Assembly: GCA_013397935.1 (NCBI GenBank)
Contig: VZRN01005828.1
Coordinates: forward strand, 214,671 to 278,670
DNA from: Dasyornis broadbenti
Taxonomy: Eukaryota; Chordata; Aves; Passeriformes; Dasyornithidae
DNA: 64,000 nucleotides
Direction: 5' to 3'
This document shows, piece after piece, positions 12,401 through 25,801 of the stretch (positions are counted from its first letter, which is position 1; each line of letters starts with the position of its first letter). Below the pieces are notes generated by a model, which did no database searches, had not been told where the DNA came from, and saw only the letters and a list, made by a program, of their open reading frames with translations. A program made the translations under genes and the position numbers.

Positions 12401-14845
12401 AATAGAAAGAAGAAACGGATGGAGAAAATGAGTATATAGGAAAGCCAAAAATCACCAGTTTGTTTTCATCAGCTCTCCACTTTATCAAGAAGGATGTGAA
12501 AAGCATAGTATAATAAAGGATACATTCAGTATATGTAGAAATTAAAATGCAGTTTCTGATTTATGGGATAAAACATTTTAAAACGCTACTAATGGCTCAG
12601 AGGTAGAATGCACAGGGTGATCCCAATACTCTGCGACACCTATTCTTTGCAATACCTTATCACTTAAGTCACAATCACAAAACTATTAGACTAATTTGTA
12701 ATAAATGGTGTCGTCTTTAATTTTACAATTCAGGGTTTATTTTGTTTTGCACAAGATGCTAAACATACTTTTTGGGGAAGAAAACAGAAAAATAGAAGAG
12801 AAAAAGAAGAGCTTCAAAAATATTGTTAGATCCTCAATCTGAAAATATATGGCAATGACCAATTCAAGAGCTTTCAGCTTTTCAGAGAATTCTCTGTAAT
12901 GTTGTCTTCTCTCTAGGGTTTAGTTGTTTTCTTCAATCTTGCCTTTTCCTATCTGTCACACACATCATTTTCTTGCTTATGCTTTGCTTTATCCTTCTTT
13001 TCCCTCGTTACTTCACGTAACTACTTCTGTCCTAAGTAAATACAAAGAAATAAATAGCTAGTTCATGGGACCTATTTTCCACTTCCCCTCTTATATATTC
13101 TTATGGAATAAATAAGTAAATAAATGCCTAAACCAAAGTAGCTTTCTTTAGGATCTTAAGAGAAATGGACATATAATATAGAATTACTTCTGAAATAACA
13201 GAAATGCTTGCAGAAACTAATGTCTTTTCACTCACTACCTTTTCCTGTAATCATAGAAAACTGCCTAAATGCCAAAACAGGAGTTGAGACTTTCGAAATT
13301 CAACCTCACTTATAAGTGCTGAACTTCTAAATTCTCTTCTTGGTCTTTTAAAACTTGCCAGTTCTTTGAGGTTCACATTGTATAATTACCATATGTTAGA
13401 CTGTTCCTCCAAATCCCTGATGTGATATTTCATCTCTAGAATTCAGCTACGAGTCTTGTTTATATTCATATTAATACTACTTTTGTATTATATTTTATAT
13501 GTTTTATAAATGCTGGGTATTTAAAAACAAATCCAGAAAACCCTTGAGGGCTTCATGAGGTGAGACACATACATAAACAACAGATTAAAACCAGTCTGTT
13601 CAGCAGCACCAGCAGCAACAAAGCACTGACTGTTGCTACCCAAAACCAATTCAAAGTGCATCTACATTTCTCTCGAAGTGAGAAATAAAATAGTGTCTGA
13701 CATTAAGGTCTCTGAAGAAAAAAATTACATTGAAACACCTAAATATAGCTCTTTAATATGAAACTTTGTGAAAGTCTTGATCATTTAACTTAATGTTGGG
13801 GAGGTTTTTTTAAAGTTTATGTGAGGTAGATATTTGTCTAGTGTTTTCCATAAAAAGCATTGTGTATTGACGCTTGTTCATATTTATCTAAACTTTGAAT
13901 GGTAGCAGATTTTCTTTTTCCTGTGACATACATGCCATCAAAGTATCAACAGCCAAAGCATTTAATTTAAAATAAATGAACTGTTCTAACATTTTGACAC
14001 TGTCTTACACTTGGGAATACACACCAGGTGAATTTAAGTATGTCTGAATTCTGTTCTTATTGTATTGTGATTGGGACAAGCATCAGCATCAAGAAGCACA
14101 GCAGAGATGCAAAAGTATTACAATGCATAACATTCAGACAACAGATTTAGTTAACATTTAAATTGGCTCCTGCTCAGAGACTGTAGAATAGAACCCACAC
14201 ATTCCAGTTCCACAAAGTTCGCAACAGATTAAGATTATCTCCCATGAGTGGAGTAAACTGAGATATTATTTTTGAGATCCAATGCTGCAATGAAAAATCA
14301 GGTAACACAAAAATTAGGTAACATATTTTTTCATGAATTATAATCTCGAAAAATAATACAATGTCTTTAAAAATGTCCCTGCAGACACATGATAAAGTTT
14401 GAATTAATTGCGAGTTAATAATAATTAATATTGACAATGATAGTCTCCTCTTTTCCACCCTGCTCATGCAAACCTCAGGACAATGAAAAAACAGAAATGA
14501 GATTTCACATAGATTTGGTTTTCACTGAATGCTGTAATAATTAGCTAGTATCAAATATTTACAAATGTTTGGCTCCTCTTCAGGAAAATAATAACAATAG
14601 ACATATATACATGTGTATTCATAGAAAAACATACAGGTCTATATATATCTATATGCAGAATTTACCAGTTGCCTCATCCATCCTTTCAATCTTCTGATAA
14701 GGATGGGTATAGTTCTTCAGATAAACCCAAAGGAAAACTTATTTTTGCACACAGGCAAAATCAGAACAAATTTAAATAATTTTCACTCGATGAAAATTGC
14801 TTGGTTTACATTTCTAAATAAAATTGATGGTTTCTCTTTTCTGAC
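6447..14845. other. AT-rich unique sequence without supportable genes
   Basis: No gene, RNA or recognisable transposon was found. A 19-bp tandem pair lies at 6837-6874. At 8272-8515 two - strand frames stay open together in slightly GC-richer sequence, without a recognisable domain. Everything else reads as AT-rich background with occasional short homopolymers, such as the A run near 8940 and the T run near 10010. Confidence 0.55.
6837..6874. repeat. 19-bp tandem pair, A/T-rich
   Basis: Bases 6837-6855 and 6856-6874 are adjacent copies of a 19-bp A/T-rich unit (ATAAATATAAATAA...) differing only near the right end. Confidence 0.75.
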
Positions 14846-14902
14846 AGGACCCAAGGGAATGGCCTGAAGTTGTGTCAGGGGACGTTGAGGTTGGTAGATA
14901 GA
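14846..14902 (+). mobile_element. CR1: CR1 LINE sliver, + strand
   Basis: About 55 bases match the C-terminal ORF2 region of avian CR1. Bases 14851-14879 are identical over 29 positions to the reverse complement of 40807-40835, inside the larger CR1 copy of this window. No CR1 sequence was recognised on either side, so this is an orphan fragment, in the opposite orientation to the other CR1 copies here. Confidence 0.8.
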
Positions 14903-16797
14903 AATCGAAAGCTGAACTTTGCTTCATTAACTCAAAAATATGTATTACTTTTCATATCCCTGTTTATGCTAATGACTAAAGTTACTCTAATTCTACCGAA
15001 ATATGAAATCTAGAAACATAAGGAAAGTAAATAGAAATGAAGAACACTCTTCAGTATCAAGGTGTTGGTAGGGATGCAATTTTGAAAGATCTAACTGTTA
15101 ATCATCTTATGAATATCATATCTAGAGAAGACACCACAATTCTGGCATAAAAATTTAGGACTCCAGAACAGCTAATTACTTTTTGAACATGTAGGATGAA
15201 ATACTTATTATCGACTTGAGCTTGTAAAAGGAAACTTAGCTATAGAAGACAGTACAAAGAAATTACTAAGATTTAGCATTCTCTACTTTTCTCACACAGG
15301 CTGATTAATGGCACGGACACCCCCCAAAATTATATATTGGACTATACTATAAAAAAAAGGACAATAAAAAAAAGGAGGTAATCTTCCACGCTACTGGAAG
15401 ACAGCTAGAATAATGGATCTGTGGATAATCTGTGGATTCCAGAAGCAACTGAATGAGATAAAATAGAGGTTGAATAGGTAATTGTTCCAAAGTGTAAGAT
15501 AGAAACCTTCCTTGAAAATAAAAGGATTTTCTTGTCTTTGCTGCGACGAAAGATGACTTTTTATTTTCTTCATAATTTCAGTGGCCCAGCCACCCGTGAA
15601 TGAAAATATTTTTGAACCATTGAACCAAAGAGAATATGATAAGTCTGTTCTGTTATATCACATTGGCAATTGCACTGATTGCTATATTGAGCCTGTTGAG
15701 CCTTTTTAATTTTATGGTATTTATTTCCGCTAAGTTCAATTAAAGCTGGTGCAAGACCTAAGAATATTTAATGGCACCGTAAAAGAGCAAGTGGAGGGAA
15801 TATTTGTTACTAAAACACACAACAAAGTAAACAAAATGTAGATGCATTTCAAGAGACTTTGGGGAAATACAGGACTCGTAGTTATCACAAATTTTAATAA
15901 GTTTGTTTTTTCAACTTCTAATCTCTCTTCTGAAGAAAAGAACTGTGCTCACAGACTGTAAGATTTACAGCTCCTATTTTTTGCTACTACTGTTTTGTAT
16001 CCTTTCACTATATGTCATTTGCAGATAATGTTCTTGTCCTTTTCCTCATAAAAAGAAGCAATGCAGGAGATATGGGGATGAAACATGCTTTATAAATCAT
16101 GTGTGAGATCATCTGTACTCTGGAGAACTTGCCTACATTTATATCGCATTGTAATACTGATGTTGAATATTCTCCTTCTGTTCTCATCCTCTGCACCTTC
16201 TTTAGAATTCCCATGGATGAGACAGTGGAAAGGGGCAAGCATCTTTCTGTTGTTTATTACTTTATCTTTTTGTTTATCAGCAGTCTCTCACCCTGACACA
16301 AAATCATGATTATTTCATTTGGATTTGCAGTATAATGGGGAAATATTTTTGTTTTACAATGTACAAATGCACACATTTTAATAAAACTCCCTTTTTGAGT
16401 AAGCACAAAAGTAAAAATATCAAAATAATAGAACTTCTGAAGAAACCTCTCCTTTAAGAACATAAACACAATTTTTCAAAATATTTCTAGTTACCTCTTT
16501 AAACCAGCCTAAAATGAGGGTAGACACCCAATATTTTTGCCCTTAGTCACCAAAATTATTAGTCTGACACATAAGGAATTATGATTACACAAATTTCTGT
16601 CTGTTCCTATGTACTGTGCTATTCAGATGACTGATGATATTTTAACTCATCAGAGATGGTCTGAGCAGAAGTTTCACAAAAACACGTACACCAGTGATAC
16701 TCACTGATGATATGTTTCCATTAGTACTTCTCTCTGAGTATAAAAAAAGAGGTGAAAAAAAGAGGTCTTGAGAATAAATGGCAGCTGGTGACATCTC

Positions 16798-16812
16798 AAA
16801 AAAAAAAAAAAA
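16798..16812. repeat. A15 tract
   Basis: Fifteen A residues in unique sequence; simple homopolymer. Confidence 0.85.
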
Positions 16813-17726
16813 TCTTTCAGTGAGAGTAATGAAACATAAGCATTTATGGGCATTGGCCAAACAGATTATATCATAACCAAATTACCAGATTTCTAGCCAG
16901 AATAGAGCATTTTTTTTCCCCCTGTTTTAATTTAATAATATGAATCCCCACTGCAAAACATTGCAGGAATTTGTGCCATTTAATAAGGCACCACAGAGAA
17001 CATAATTTAATATTCATCCTTATAATTTAAAGTGACTTCTAAAGAAAGAGTCAGCAGCATGGGAAGACTGTATATGCACTGCATATGTACTGGCTGGGAT
17101 TTCGTATACTTAATAATATTATGTATGTTGACTAGAGCAAAAATATTCCCAAATGTACTGTGAGTCACTAAGTTCAAAATTAAGCACTAAATTTCACCTG
17201 TGATACAGTGGTTAATAAAAGTCTGAAGTCTTATGAGGGAAAACAGTGTATAATTCTAAAAACTGTTTTCTTGGTGATATTTCTGTCTTAAAGAGTTCTG
17301 TTTTGCCTGCCCCTAGATATTTATTTCAAGGCCTATGTTAGCTTTAAAGGTGAGCCAGCACAGGAGTTTGTAATTCCATGATATTGGAGTGTGTAAAGAA
17401 AAGGGAAAGAGACCAGCTTGGATGAACAACGAACACTCCTGTCATTACTCAAACACAAGCAGGAGATCCAAGAAGGTGGAAGCAGGGACAGGCAACTTGG
17501 TATGAATATAGAGATGATTACACATTTTGTTTCTTTCCAGTCTCATGCATATGTCCAATATCCTCTCCTAAAATTTAGTGCCAATATAATAATATGCAGG
17601 CAGAAGATTAAATTTTGAAATCAGATACTGAGAAAGTATCTTTTTTTTTAAACTACGAGTTTTACAGAGGGACATGCATATACATCCTTTCTGCACTGTT
17701 TTAAACTGAGACTTCCATTTGCTTAC

Positions 17727-17745
17727 TTTTTTTTTTTTTTTTTTT
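17727..17745. repeat. T19 tract
   Basis: Nineteen T residues; simple homopolymer with likely length variation. Confidence 0.85.
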
Positions 17746-18484
17746 GCAAAACAGCAACAATATCTGTTCCTCAGGCTTCTTTTATTAAGTGGGTGGGTTT
17801 TCAGGTTTGTTTTCTTTTTTCAGACACTATATTTTAACTTTTAAAAAGGAATTAATAGTTTCTGTGGATCACTTGATCTCTCTGTATTTTTTTCCCAACA
17901 AGAAAATTAGTTGATATTCTTTATCTGCTTCACAAAAATGTATCGTGTAATACATAATTTTAGTCCAATGAAGCAGAAATCACAAATATCTTATGTATTT
18001 TTTAATGGTCCAAAGTTTCTAATCCTGTGACGGCAGAGCACAAAGAGGTTGCAAGGGAGAGCAATTCCATACAGATGAAGAAATGGCAAATTTCCAAAAG
18101 ATATTAATGTGATCCTTTCTTGGCAGAAGAAATGCATGAGAAAAACCGTGTGATCTCTCTGCGTCTTGTAGCCATTGAATCCTCTATGGATATGTATTTA
18201 GGAAAATCTAGGAAGTAAATCTTACACGTGTGCAGAAGAATGTTAATAAACCATTCATATGGAAAATTCTTAAGAGTAGATATTACTGCTACATAATTTG
18301 TACAACTATAAAACACATGTAGCTAAATTAGTTTCACAAATATTGAAAATACAGCTTCTGTAACTTACAAATTTCTGCTTTAGCATAGTCTCAAAAACCT
18401 CCCCTTCTTTTGAGTTCTGTGGTGACACAGTTGGGGGAGAAAAATGTTTATGATGCCATAAAAAGTAATTTGCTTCAATAGAGT

Positions 18485-18537
18485 TAATAATAATACTATA
18501 ATAATACCAGTCAGTAATAATAATACTATCATAATAC
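18485..18537. repeat. 23-bp TAA-rich direct repeat, period 30
   Basis: Bases 18485-18507 and 18515-18537 match at 22 of 23 positions (TAATAATAATACTAT...ATAATAC). This is a microsatellite-like unit that was itself duplicated. Confidence 0.85.
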
Positions 18538-21500
18538 ATTTTCTGCCACACATCTTCAATGAAGACTTACTGGAATTTATACAAGATTCTACATGATCAA
18601 GGTAGATTATCACCATGGCCTGGGTTTATAATACTTAACTTTTCCAAGTAACAACAAATTGTATATTAAACAATTCTGTATGACATTCCAGAGAACACAA
18701 GTGGGAACCTGGTTCTTGCAGGAATTAATTCAGCATCTATTCATTCTAACAATGGAAAAAGAGAATGTTTACTTCAAATAGATGTGCTTTCTTTCCCCTT
18801 TCACAGGAAAACAGAGTAAAACAAAGGTCATGAAGCAGTGAGCAGAAATCATAGTTGAATGAAAAACTGGTGGTTTGTTTCATACAGAGAACCCTTTATT
18901 TTCTCAAACTGGCAAGGAGTATATATTACAATGACCAAGAAATATCACAAGTTTGCACAAAAGATTTTCTCTAGGTTACACAACCAGTCACACATGTAAA
19001 TTTGTCGCATATAATTTTTTGGCTAGTCTTTAATTCTACTAATAGAATTAGTCACCTTTATTCAAAATCAATAAACACTACAGATATATTAAAAAAGTTA
19101 GACAGTCTATATAAAAGCATTTAATCTGTTCAGATAAATTATGTCAGCATATCACTGTTTCAGTAGTATTTGGGTGACTGAGACATTTATTACCTGAAAA
19201 TACACTGCTCATTTAAATCACAACAGCTTGTACTGCAGGTACCCACAGTCTTTTATTTCAGGCCACTTATTATATGAATAGGCAAAATGGCTTAGTGTAT
19301 TTTAAATCAGCTAAAAATCTTCTTTTACATTTTACATGAATAAATATAAACTTTATAGGGCCTAAGGGGGCAAAAAACCTGCCAATCACTGGATAAATGT
19401 TTAAAGCTCATCTTATTGTTTTGCAGCTGTTGCCCTTTGCTGAAGGATATTTCCTGTGCTGCAGACTCTGAAAAACAGCATTTCATTTTAAGAATGTAAT
19501 TAAAAACACATCTGTTGTTCTAGAACCTTTAGATTGAGCAAGTCCTCTGTAAACCAGACAGGAATATTTTTTAAAAAGCATTTTCAGCATACTTAATGTC
19601 TCTGCCTTCCACCACCCTACTACATTAAAAAAAATCCCAACAATTAAGTATCCAGATTTCTGTTTTGATCCCACAACATATATGACCTTGCAACCAGTGT
19701 TTGATTCATTTCACTGAACTCTGGAAACAAGCAAACAAATTCTTTTTCAGATGGCTTATTATTCTGGACTTTCAACAAAACAAGCAGCTTTTGGCTAGAT
19801 GGTTGGAATTACAGAATCACGTCCTTCATCTTCTTGGAATTCCAAATGAATGGTAGAATAACTTGTATCTTGAATTTTACTCCAGAAAGTCTCAAGTTTT
19901 GACAGTCTCTTCACAGGCAAGTGCAAGCTTTAGCTGAGACTAGAGTTTATTTCAGAGTTAGCTCCCTCTTTTATTCCGTCACTGACTAGAGCAGTACTGT
20001 ATCAGTTAAACTACAGTAATTAGTAAATAAAGGATGAATATCAACAGCTTCCTAACATCTCAGCTGTTGTATTTGCCATGCAGGCAGTATAGCTCAGCAT
20101 ACACCTAATCTAGTGGATATAACTCTGATCCAGTTTAATGACACAAACTAGCTTCAAAGGCTTAATTGGTAGAATAACAAGGTGTGTGACTGAAACTTGG
20201 GTACTGTTCTGTACACAAGGTGGGCACTGCAAGACAAATCGCAAGGTAGAAAGAATCTAAGTGATCTGAGTCTTTGTAATCTAATATATTCATTTTCATG
20301 CACCACTGCATATAGTACTTTATCTTTGATTTTTGTTTGTGATGGCGCCCTTCAAATACCATAACGTTAGTAATAAAAATGAACAAACATGGAAATTGAC
20401 AGTGTCATTTTCACTTCTTAACTGTCATGTTCATTCCAGTGACTCTTCAGGTACTCTCCAGGTAAACAATGGACTCCCTAGAGATAAGAAACCAGTTTAA
20501 CTCTCAGCACACTCATGAGTTTAGTGGTTTCTCTTTTCAACAATGTACTAGTTAAAACAACTGCACTAAAACATTATTTGTTTTCAGTTCAACCCCTAGA
20601 AATCTACCACTACTAAAATTTGTCTTAGAAGTTAAGGGTCTTGGTACATCTGATTAGTGATCCCAATTTAGAAAAGGATGCCAATGCAACAAGAAAAACT
20701 ATCATAGATAATGAACTTGCTTTCTAGGCATAACTAAAAAAAAAAAAAATAGTCTTTGGGCTGTGATAAATCCTTTGTTTTCACCATTTAAGATGTCATT
20801 TAATCCACAAGTAGCTAAACATTCTCTTGCTCACAAACATTACTAGGATAGTGCTTTAGGTATTAGGGGTTTATTCTCAGATATTGTAAAACAGCTTTTA
20901 AAACTCTGAACACCCCCGAATGCACATGATTTAGGAACGATAGTAACAGAGTTATTTTTCATAAAGTGATATGTTAATGAGGGCTCACTATACTCCTTTT
21001 ATGATATTTGCATTGGAACCTAGCTAAAAAAAAAAAATCTAAATAAATAACAAATAGCCTACAAAGACTTTAAAAAGATGTTTTTTCTGTTATTAAAAAT
21101 AAAAATCTTAATATAATAGCTGGTCAAGAATTTTTAATTTCTCTTTTTTAATGTCAAACTAATTAACCATGAATGCATAAACTTTTTTCTACACTATTTT
21201 AACTAGTAATTCAGGTCCCACTGATATTTCTCCAAGTCAAGATAGTGAGTTAGTGCACTGATTACTCCTCAAGTTTGTAAATAAAACTAGTTTGGTGAGG
21301 GTTTTCTCCTAAAAAATCCAGAGAAGTCTGCAGTTTATTCACCAGTATTATTGCTACAGGGTGAAGGAAATAGCCATTGAAGAGATGAAAACTTGTAGTA
21401 GTTGCAATATGGTAAATATTGCAATACATAACAGAGTGTTCATGATTTTTTACTGTAGGTGTTGAGATTCAAATACTCCAAATACTGCTTACTATTCTGT

Positions 21501-24500
21501 CAGCTATCTTTTCTTGCTGTTCTCCTGATAGCCACACTGCTGACATTTGTTCTCATCCTATTTGGTGTTTCTAATATCTGTCTTTAACTTAGGTTCACCT
21601 TTTTTTTTCCCAGTGATTTCAAATATAGTACCATTATCAAATTCGATTCTTGGCCTATGGGTTCCAAAGATGAAAGAAGCTTTTATACTGCTCTACTGAA
21701 TAAATGGTCCTGGTGTAAATATGTCTCCATTGTAAGTTTTGATCTCTTTAAATGCTTAAATGAGAGAATGTGAGTCACCAGAGCACAATTCATGACTACA
21801 AACTCCAGTAGCTCATGTACTTTATCACAAAGACATCTGGATATCCTGCAGATTGGGGTGTAAGAGAAAACCCTGAACATTGCAAAGGTACTTGGTTGAG
21901 TATCTATGCACTCCCCAAAACACTCCCTTGAGCAATGTTACCTACATGCATTACTCTTTAGGCCACATAAGATTTAGGTAAACAAATATGCACTTTTTTC
22001 TTTCAAATCGTACACACAGACTCTAAAATCTACAAGAAAGATGCTTAATAATTCCTTATTGTTTATCTACTGAAAATTTAAAAATAAAATTAAAAAGCGG
22101 TATTGAATAACTCCTTAATAACTCAAGTAATATTTTTGCCGTTTGCTGAGCATGAAAGGAGCATTTCTATAGAGTCAGTGAAAAATAGATGCTTTCTATT
22201 CCACCAAGTGCAAATTTTACAATGTTAGGTGTACTAGATAAGGCATTAATCCACAATTTTATGCGCAGATCATCAACAGGGATGAGCTGATATTCTAGGA
22301 ATCCATCCCTGGAGATCAGACAATAAACACGTCTCATTGTCCCTTCAGACAACTTATTATTTTACTGCTGGTGCTGTATAATTTATCAGTGTTTACTATT
22401 GTTGTATTGTAGTGAAATTAAGGGTCCAGCTCTTCCTTAAAACTTGCACTAGATCAAAAGAAACATATTTGCTTCCTGCAGTCACTATCTTATGAGGTTA
22501 TAGAACAAATGAAAAAATAGAAAGGGTTGGTTTTTTTTTTTTTCTTTTATTTAGTATCTGAACAACAGATTTGAAGTTTATGAATCTTCTGGTTTCAGCT
22601 ACTTGCATTTGGCAATCCAGCAAAGCAAAAAAGAAAAAGAAAATTATATGCATTTATAGTACAGTTAAGATAGATAAGGAACATCAGTCACCATCCAATT
22701 AATAGATACCAGTAACTTTGGTTTCCTCATCCTTTATTTCATCATGAAATTTTAGCAAAGAGAAAACAAGAATTTTGCACTAAGAGTGCAAACTCCCAAT
22801 TTATGATGAGTTTCAACTATTTGTAGGCACTCTTCCTTTTAGAGTTAACACAATGCTATGAAGTATCTCAGAAAAGCAATCAAAATGCATGCAAATACCA
22901 CAAGATCTTGTAGCAATGTGCAGTTTGGAAGTCAAAATATATACTTTATTTGGACTGGGTTCCATCTAGAAATGTGTCTTTTAGAAGAATTTCTTAAAAA
23001 AAGAATGACCTGCTTGCTTCTACTGCTTCTAGACCAACTAAATTTCCATAGGAGGCTTAGAGGAATCCCTTCCAGGACCTGCCACCCCAGGATGTGTGAA
23101 TCAATCTGCCTCAATTAACTCTAATTGAAGGGAAGTCTCAGAACTTCCTTCTCAGTCCAGTTTCCTAGGTAGTAAAGATTATAAGGAAATTCAAACTCTT
23201 TGCATAAAAGTTTAAAATAAAAGTATAATGATAAAAAGCAAGGGCTTTTAACTATTTCACCTACTGAGCATTATTTCCCCTCAGAGACTTTTTTCTGAGA
23301 CTAAGCTGCCAATCCTCCCCTTTAACTTCAAAGAGCTTTTGTCTCCCTTAGATATAAATAGATCACTGCAGACACCCAGAGAGATAGAAAACCATCTGCC
23401 TGTAAAGATTTACAGCAGAGAAAGCCTGAAACTCACCTTTCTGAAGGCCCCCTTTTCTCACTTTACCAAAGGGCCAGGTCTTTCTCCTTATGATAAGGCA
23501 GACTACTGTATCACACTTCTGTTTCTAGTAGATTTTCAGTCAGCTACAGCCTTATCCAAGCCACAAATCTCCCCTCCACAAACCCTGCAAGCCTCCTTTC
23601 TCGCTTAGCAGTGCTTTATTGAGAGCAGGTGGAGTAACTTGCTTGCAGTTGGTAATAACTCCATTTAGCACATGTAAGTGAATCCCATACTTTCTTATTC
23701 TGATACAGTGCCAGGCTTCTATGTATTTATTCTTGAGGGTAATAGTACTTCTTATTGAGCAATGAAAATACGTACAATATGCTTGCTTGTTCGCTGCTTA
23801 TGCTGTCAGTTATCTGTCTTGATCACTCGGCATCTTTGTTTCCATCTTTTTCACAGAGTTGTCAGTTTTCTTCCTGTTCAGCAAATTTCTATATTAAACT
23901 TACCTAGGGAGAAGTGATTGCAGTTCTTCACTGTCAAGACTGTGTGGGTAACTAGTGTGGGGTTTTTTTTACTTTTCATTTTTCATGACAGGCTTATATA
24001 TGTGCATATAACCACTAAATATTTTCTCTATCATAAGCTAAAAAACATCCTGACTTTGGAAAATGGCCTCATATGGAGCAGAAAGCTGCTTATTTCCATC
24101 ACTGCAGGATAGCAGTTGTTTTGTTTGTTCTTTGGCATAGGAAGCCTGAAAATAGAATTTATTAGTGCTAGAACTGTATGCAACTTTCCAAAATATATCT
24201 CATTATAACTACTCTGGTAAGCAGCTTACACCCAAATTTACCATCATTTGAAATATAAACCTATTCTGATAATGTTGCTCAGTGTTGCATAATCCTAAAT
24301 TCAGAAATTTATAGTAATTATAATTGCGACAGATGTTTATAACTTACTAAAATATTGAACTATGTTATTTTTTCTAAATTGTTCGATTCTAACAGATAAC
24401 TGTTAATCAGTTCATTCACAATTTTTCTTGGATCTCAGAACAGTCAATCCTAGAAATCTTAGCTCAATATAGGTAACTAAATATTGGAAAAATTCCCACA

Positions 24501-25193
24501 TATCTTGTGAGTGCATCTTTTAAATATCTCTGGACAGGTTATAAACACTCATTTCTCAATGTAAGTGATGGAAGATGAAGCAAACAGAGGATATGTATGT
24601 GCCTTGCTTATGCATATATGAGACCTAGAAAAGGTCCCATGCACCTTGTCATGTTTGGATGTCCTGTTGAGAGAGAACTGTATCAACAACTCCTCTGAGT
24701 CCAGTGCCCAGTTTCCATAAGGGAGCTTGCAATCACTTGGGTTTGGGTTTGTTATCAAAAGAGGTGAAAAAACAGCTATTTTTTGGAATGACAGAAGTGC
24801 TCTTGCTTATGGTAATTTCAAAGTAAAATTGCTGTTATTTCTATTTCTGCTGTGAGAGAATGCAAAGAGTGCATAAGTATTGTTTTCAAGCCAAGAAAAT
24901 ATTCCTGTATCACAAGCCTATGGATCAATTCAGCCACAAGAAATCACATTAAAAAAAGAAGGTAATTTATGACTTGAAGCGCCTAGAGTGAAATCTTTGT
25001 CTCACTGAACTTGATGGCAAAGTTCCTGTAGATTGCAACTGAGCATGACTTCTCTGGGAGCCCTCACTATGTGGGATTTCTGCTCTAACCTAACATGTCC
25101 TACTTAATTCCAAAAATACATGCATAAATTCTTTCAGCTGTAATTGTTTGGAAGGTGAAACTCTATATTGTCCCTTAGATCAAGCATTCTTCT

Positions 25194-25796
25194 TGTCATG
25201 GTTTTAAGCCCAGCTGGAGATAAAACACCACTCACCTCCTTGCTCAACAGCCCCTCCCAAGCCAGTGGAATGGGAAGGAGAATCAAAGTAAAATCTGTAT
25301 GTTGCCATCAAAACAGTTTAATAATTCAAAAGAAAGTAAAATATTATAATAATGGTTAATAATAAAAAAAATCATTAATTATAATAATAATGGAAAAAAA
25401 AAGTGATGCACAATGCAATTGCTCACCATCCACTGACTGATGCCAGACCACCCTTTCCTGATCCCAGATCAACCTCCCTTCTGGGTGAATCCCCCCAGTA
25501 TATGTACTGGGCATGACATTCTATGGTTTGGAATATCCCTTTGGTCAGTTCACATTTCCTACCAGTACTCTCTCCCATTATCTTTTGTGGACCTCCTCAC
25601 TCAGCAAAGCAAGAGACAAGGAATGGGGAAAAAAAGAGGAAAAAAAGAGGGAAAATATCACTTAGAACAAACATGACCTAACAAATAAAGTAAAATGTCA
25701 GTGTATTATCAACACCATTCTCTTTCTAAATCCAAAACACAGCACTGTGACAGCTACTGAGAAGAAATTAACTCTATCCCAGCTGAAACCAGGATA
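25194..25796 (-). mobile_element. solo LTR of an avian ERV-L-like retrovirus, - strand
   Basis: On the + strand the element starts TGTCATGGTTTTAAGCCC and ends AACCAGGATA, so the retroviral sense strand is -. A T-to-C change would restore the usual terminal CA-type end. It contains an A- and TAAT-rich stretch at 25318-25400, the complement of a TATA region near 25499-25506 (TATATGTA), the CCCTTTGGTCAGTT box (25537-25550, identical to 36244-36257 in the next LTR), TATCAACACC near 25707 and the conserved AACTCTATCCCAGC near 25770. The matching CTTCT flanks and the lack of gag/pol sequence show a solo LTR. Family placement is from memory. Confidence 0.92.
25499..25506 (-). promoter_or_regulatory. 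TATA-like region of the LTR
   Basis: TATATGTA lies on the U5-proximal side of the CCCTTTGG box, which in the retroviral sense strand puts it just downstream, as expected for the LTR core promoter. Function is not shown. Confidence 0.45.
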
Positions 25797-25801
25797 CTTC
25801 T

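Larger units (their letters stand above)
14903..25188. other. AT-rich unique sequence without supportable genes
   Basis: No coding exon or RNA gene could be supported. Simple sequence includes A15 at 16798-16812, T19 at 17727-17745 and a TAA-rich duplicated motif at 18485-18537. Around 23,250-23,620 the sequence is less AT-rich, with an open 89-codon + strand frame, but it shows no domain and no clear repeat. Confidence 0.55.
25189..25801. repeat. 5-bp target-site duplication flanking the LTR
   Basis: CTTCT stands immediately left (25189-25193) and right (25797-25801) of the LTR. The perfect match fixes both insertion boundaries. Five bases fits the duplication length reported for ERV-L-type integration. 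Confidence 0.85.

Noticed and set aside
19812..19850. CAGAATCACG resembling the CR1 terminal repeat
   Set aside because: No further CR1 landmarks follow in either direction.
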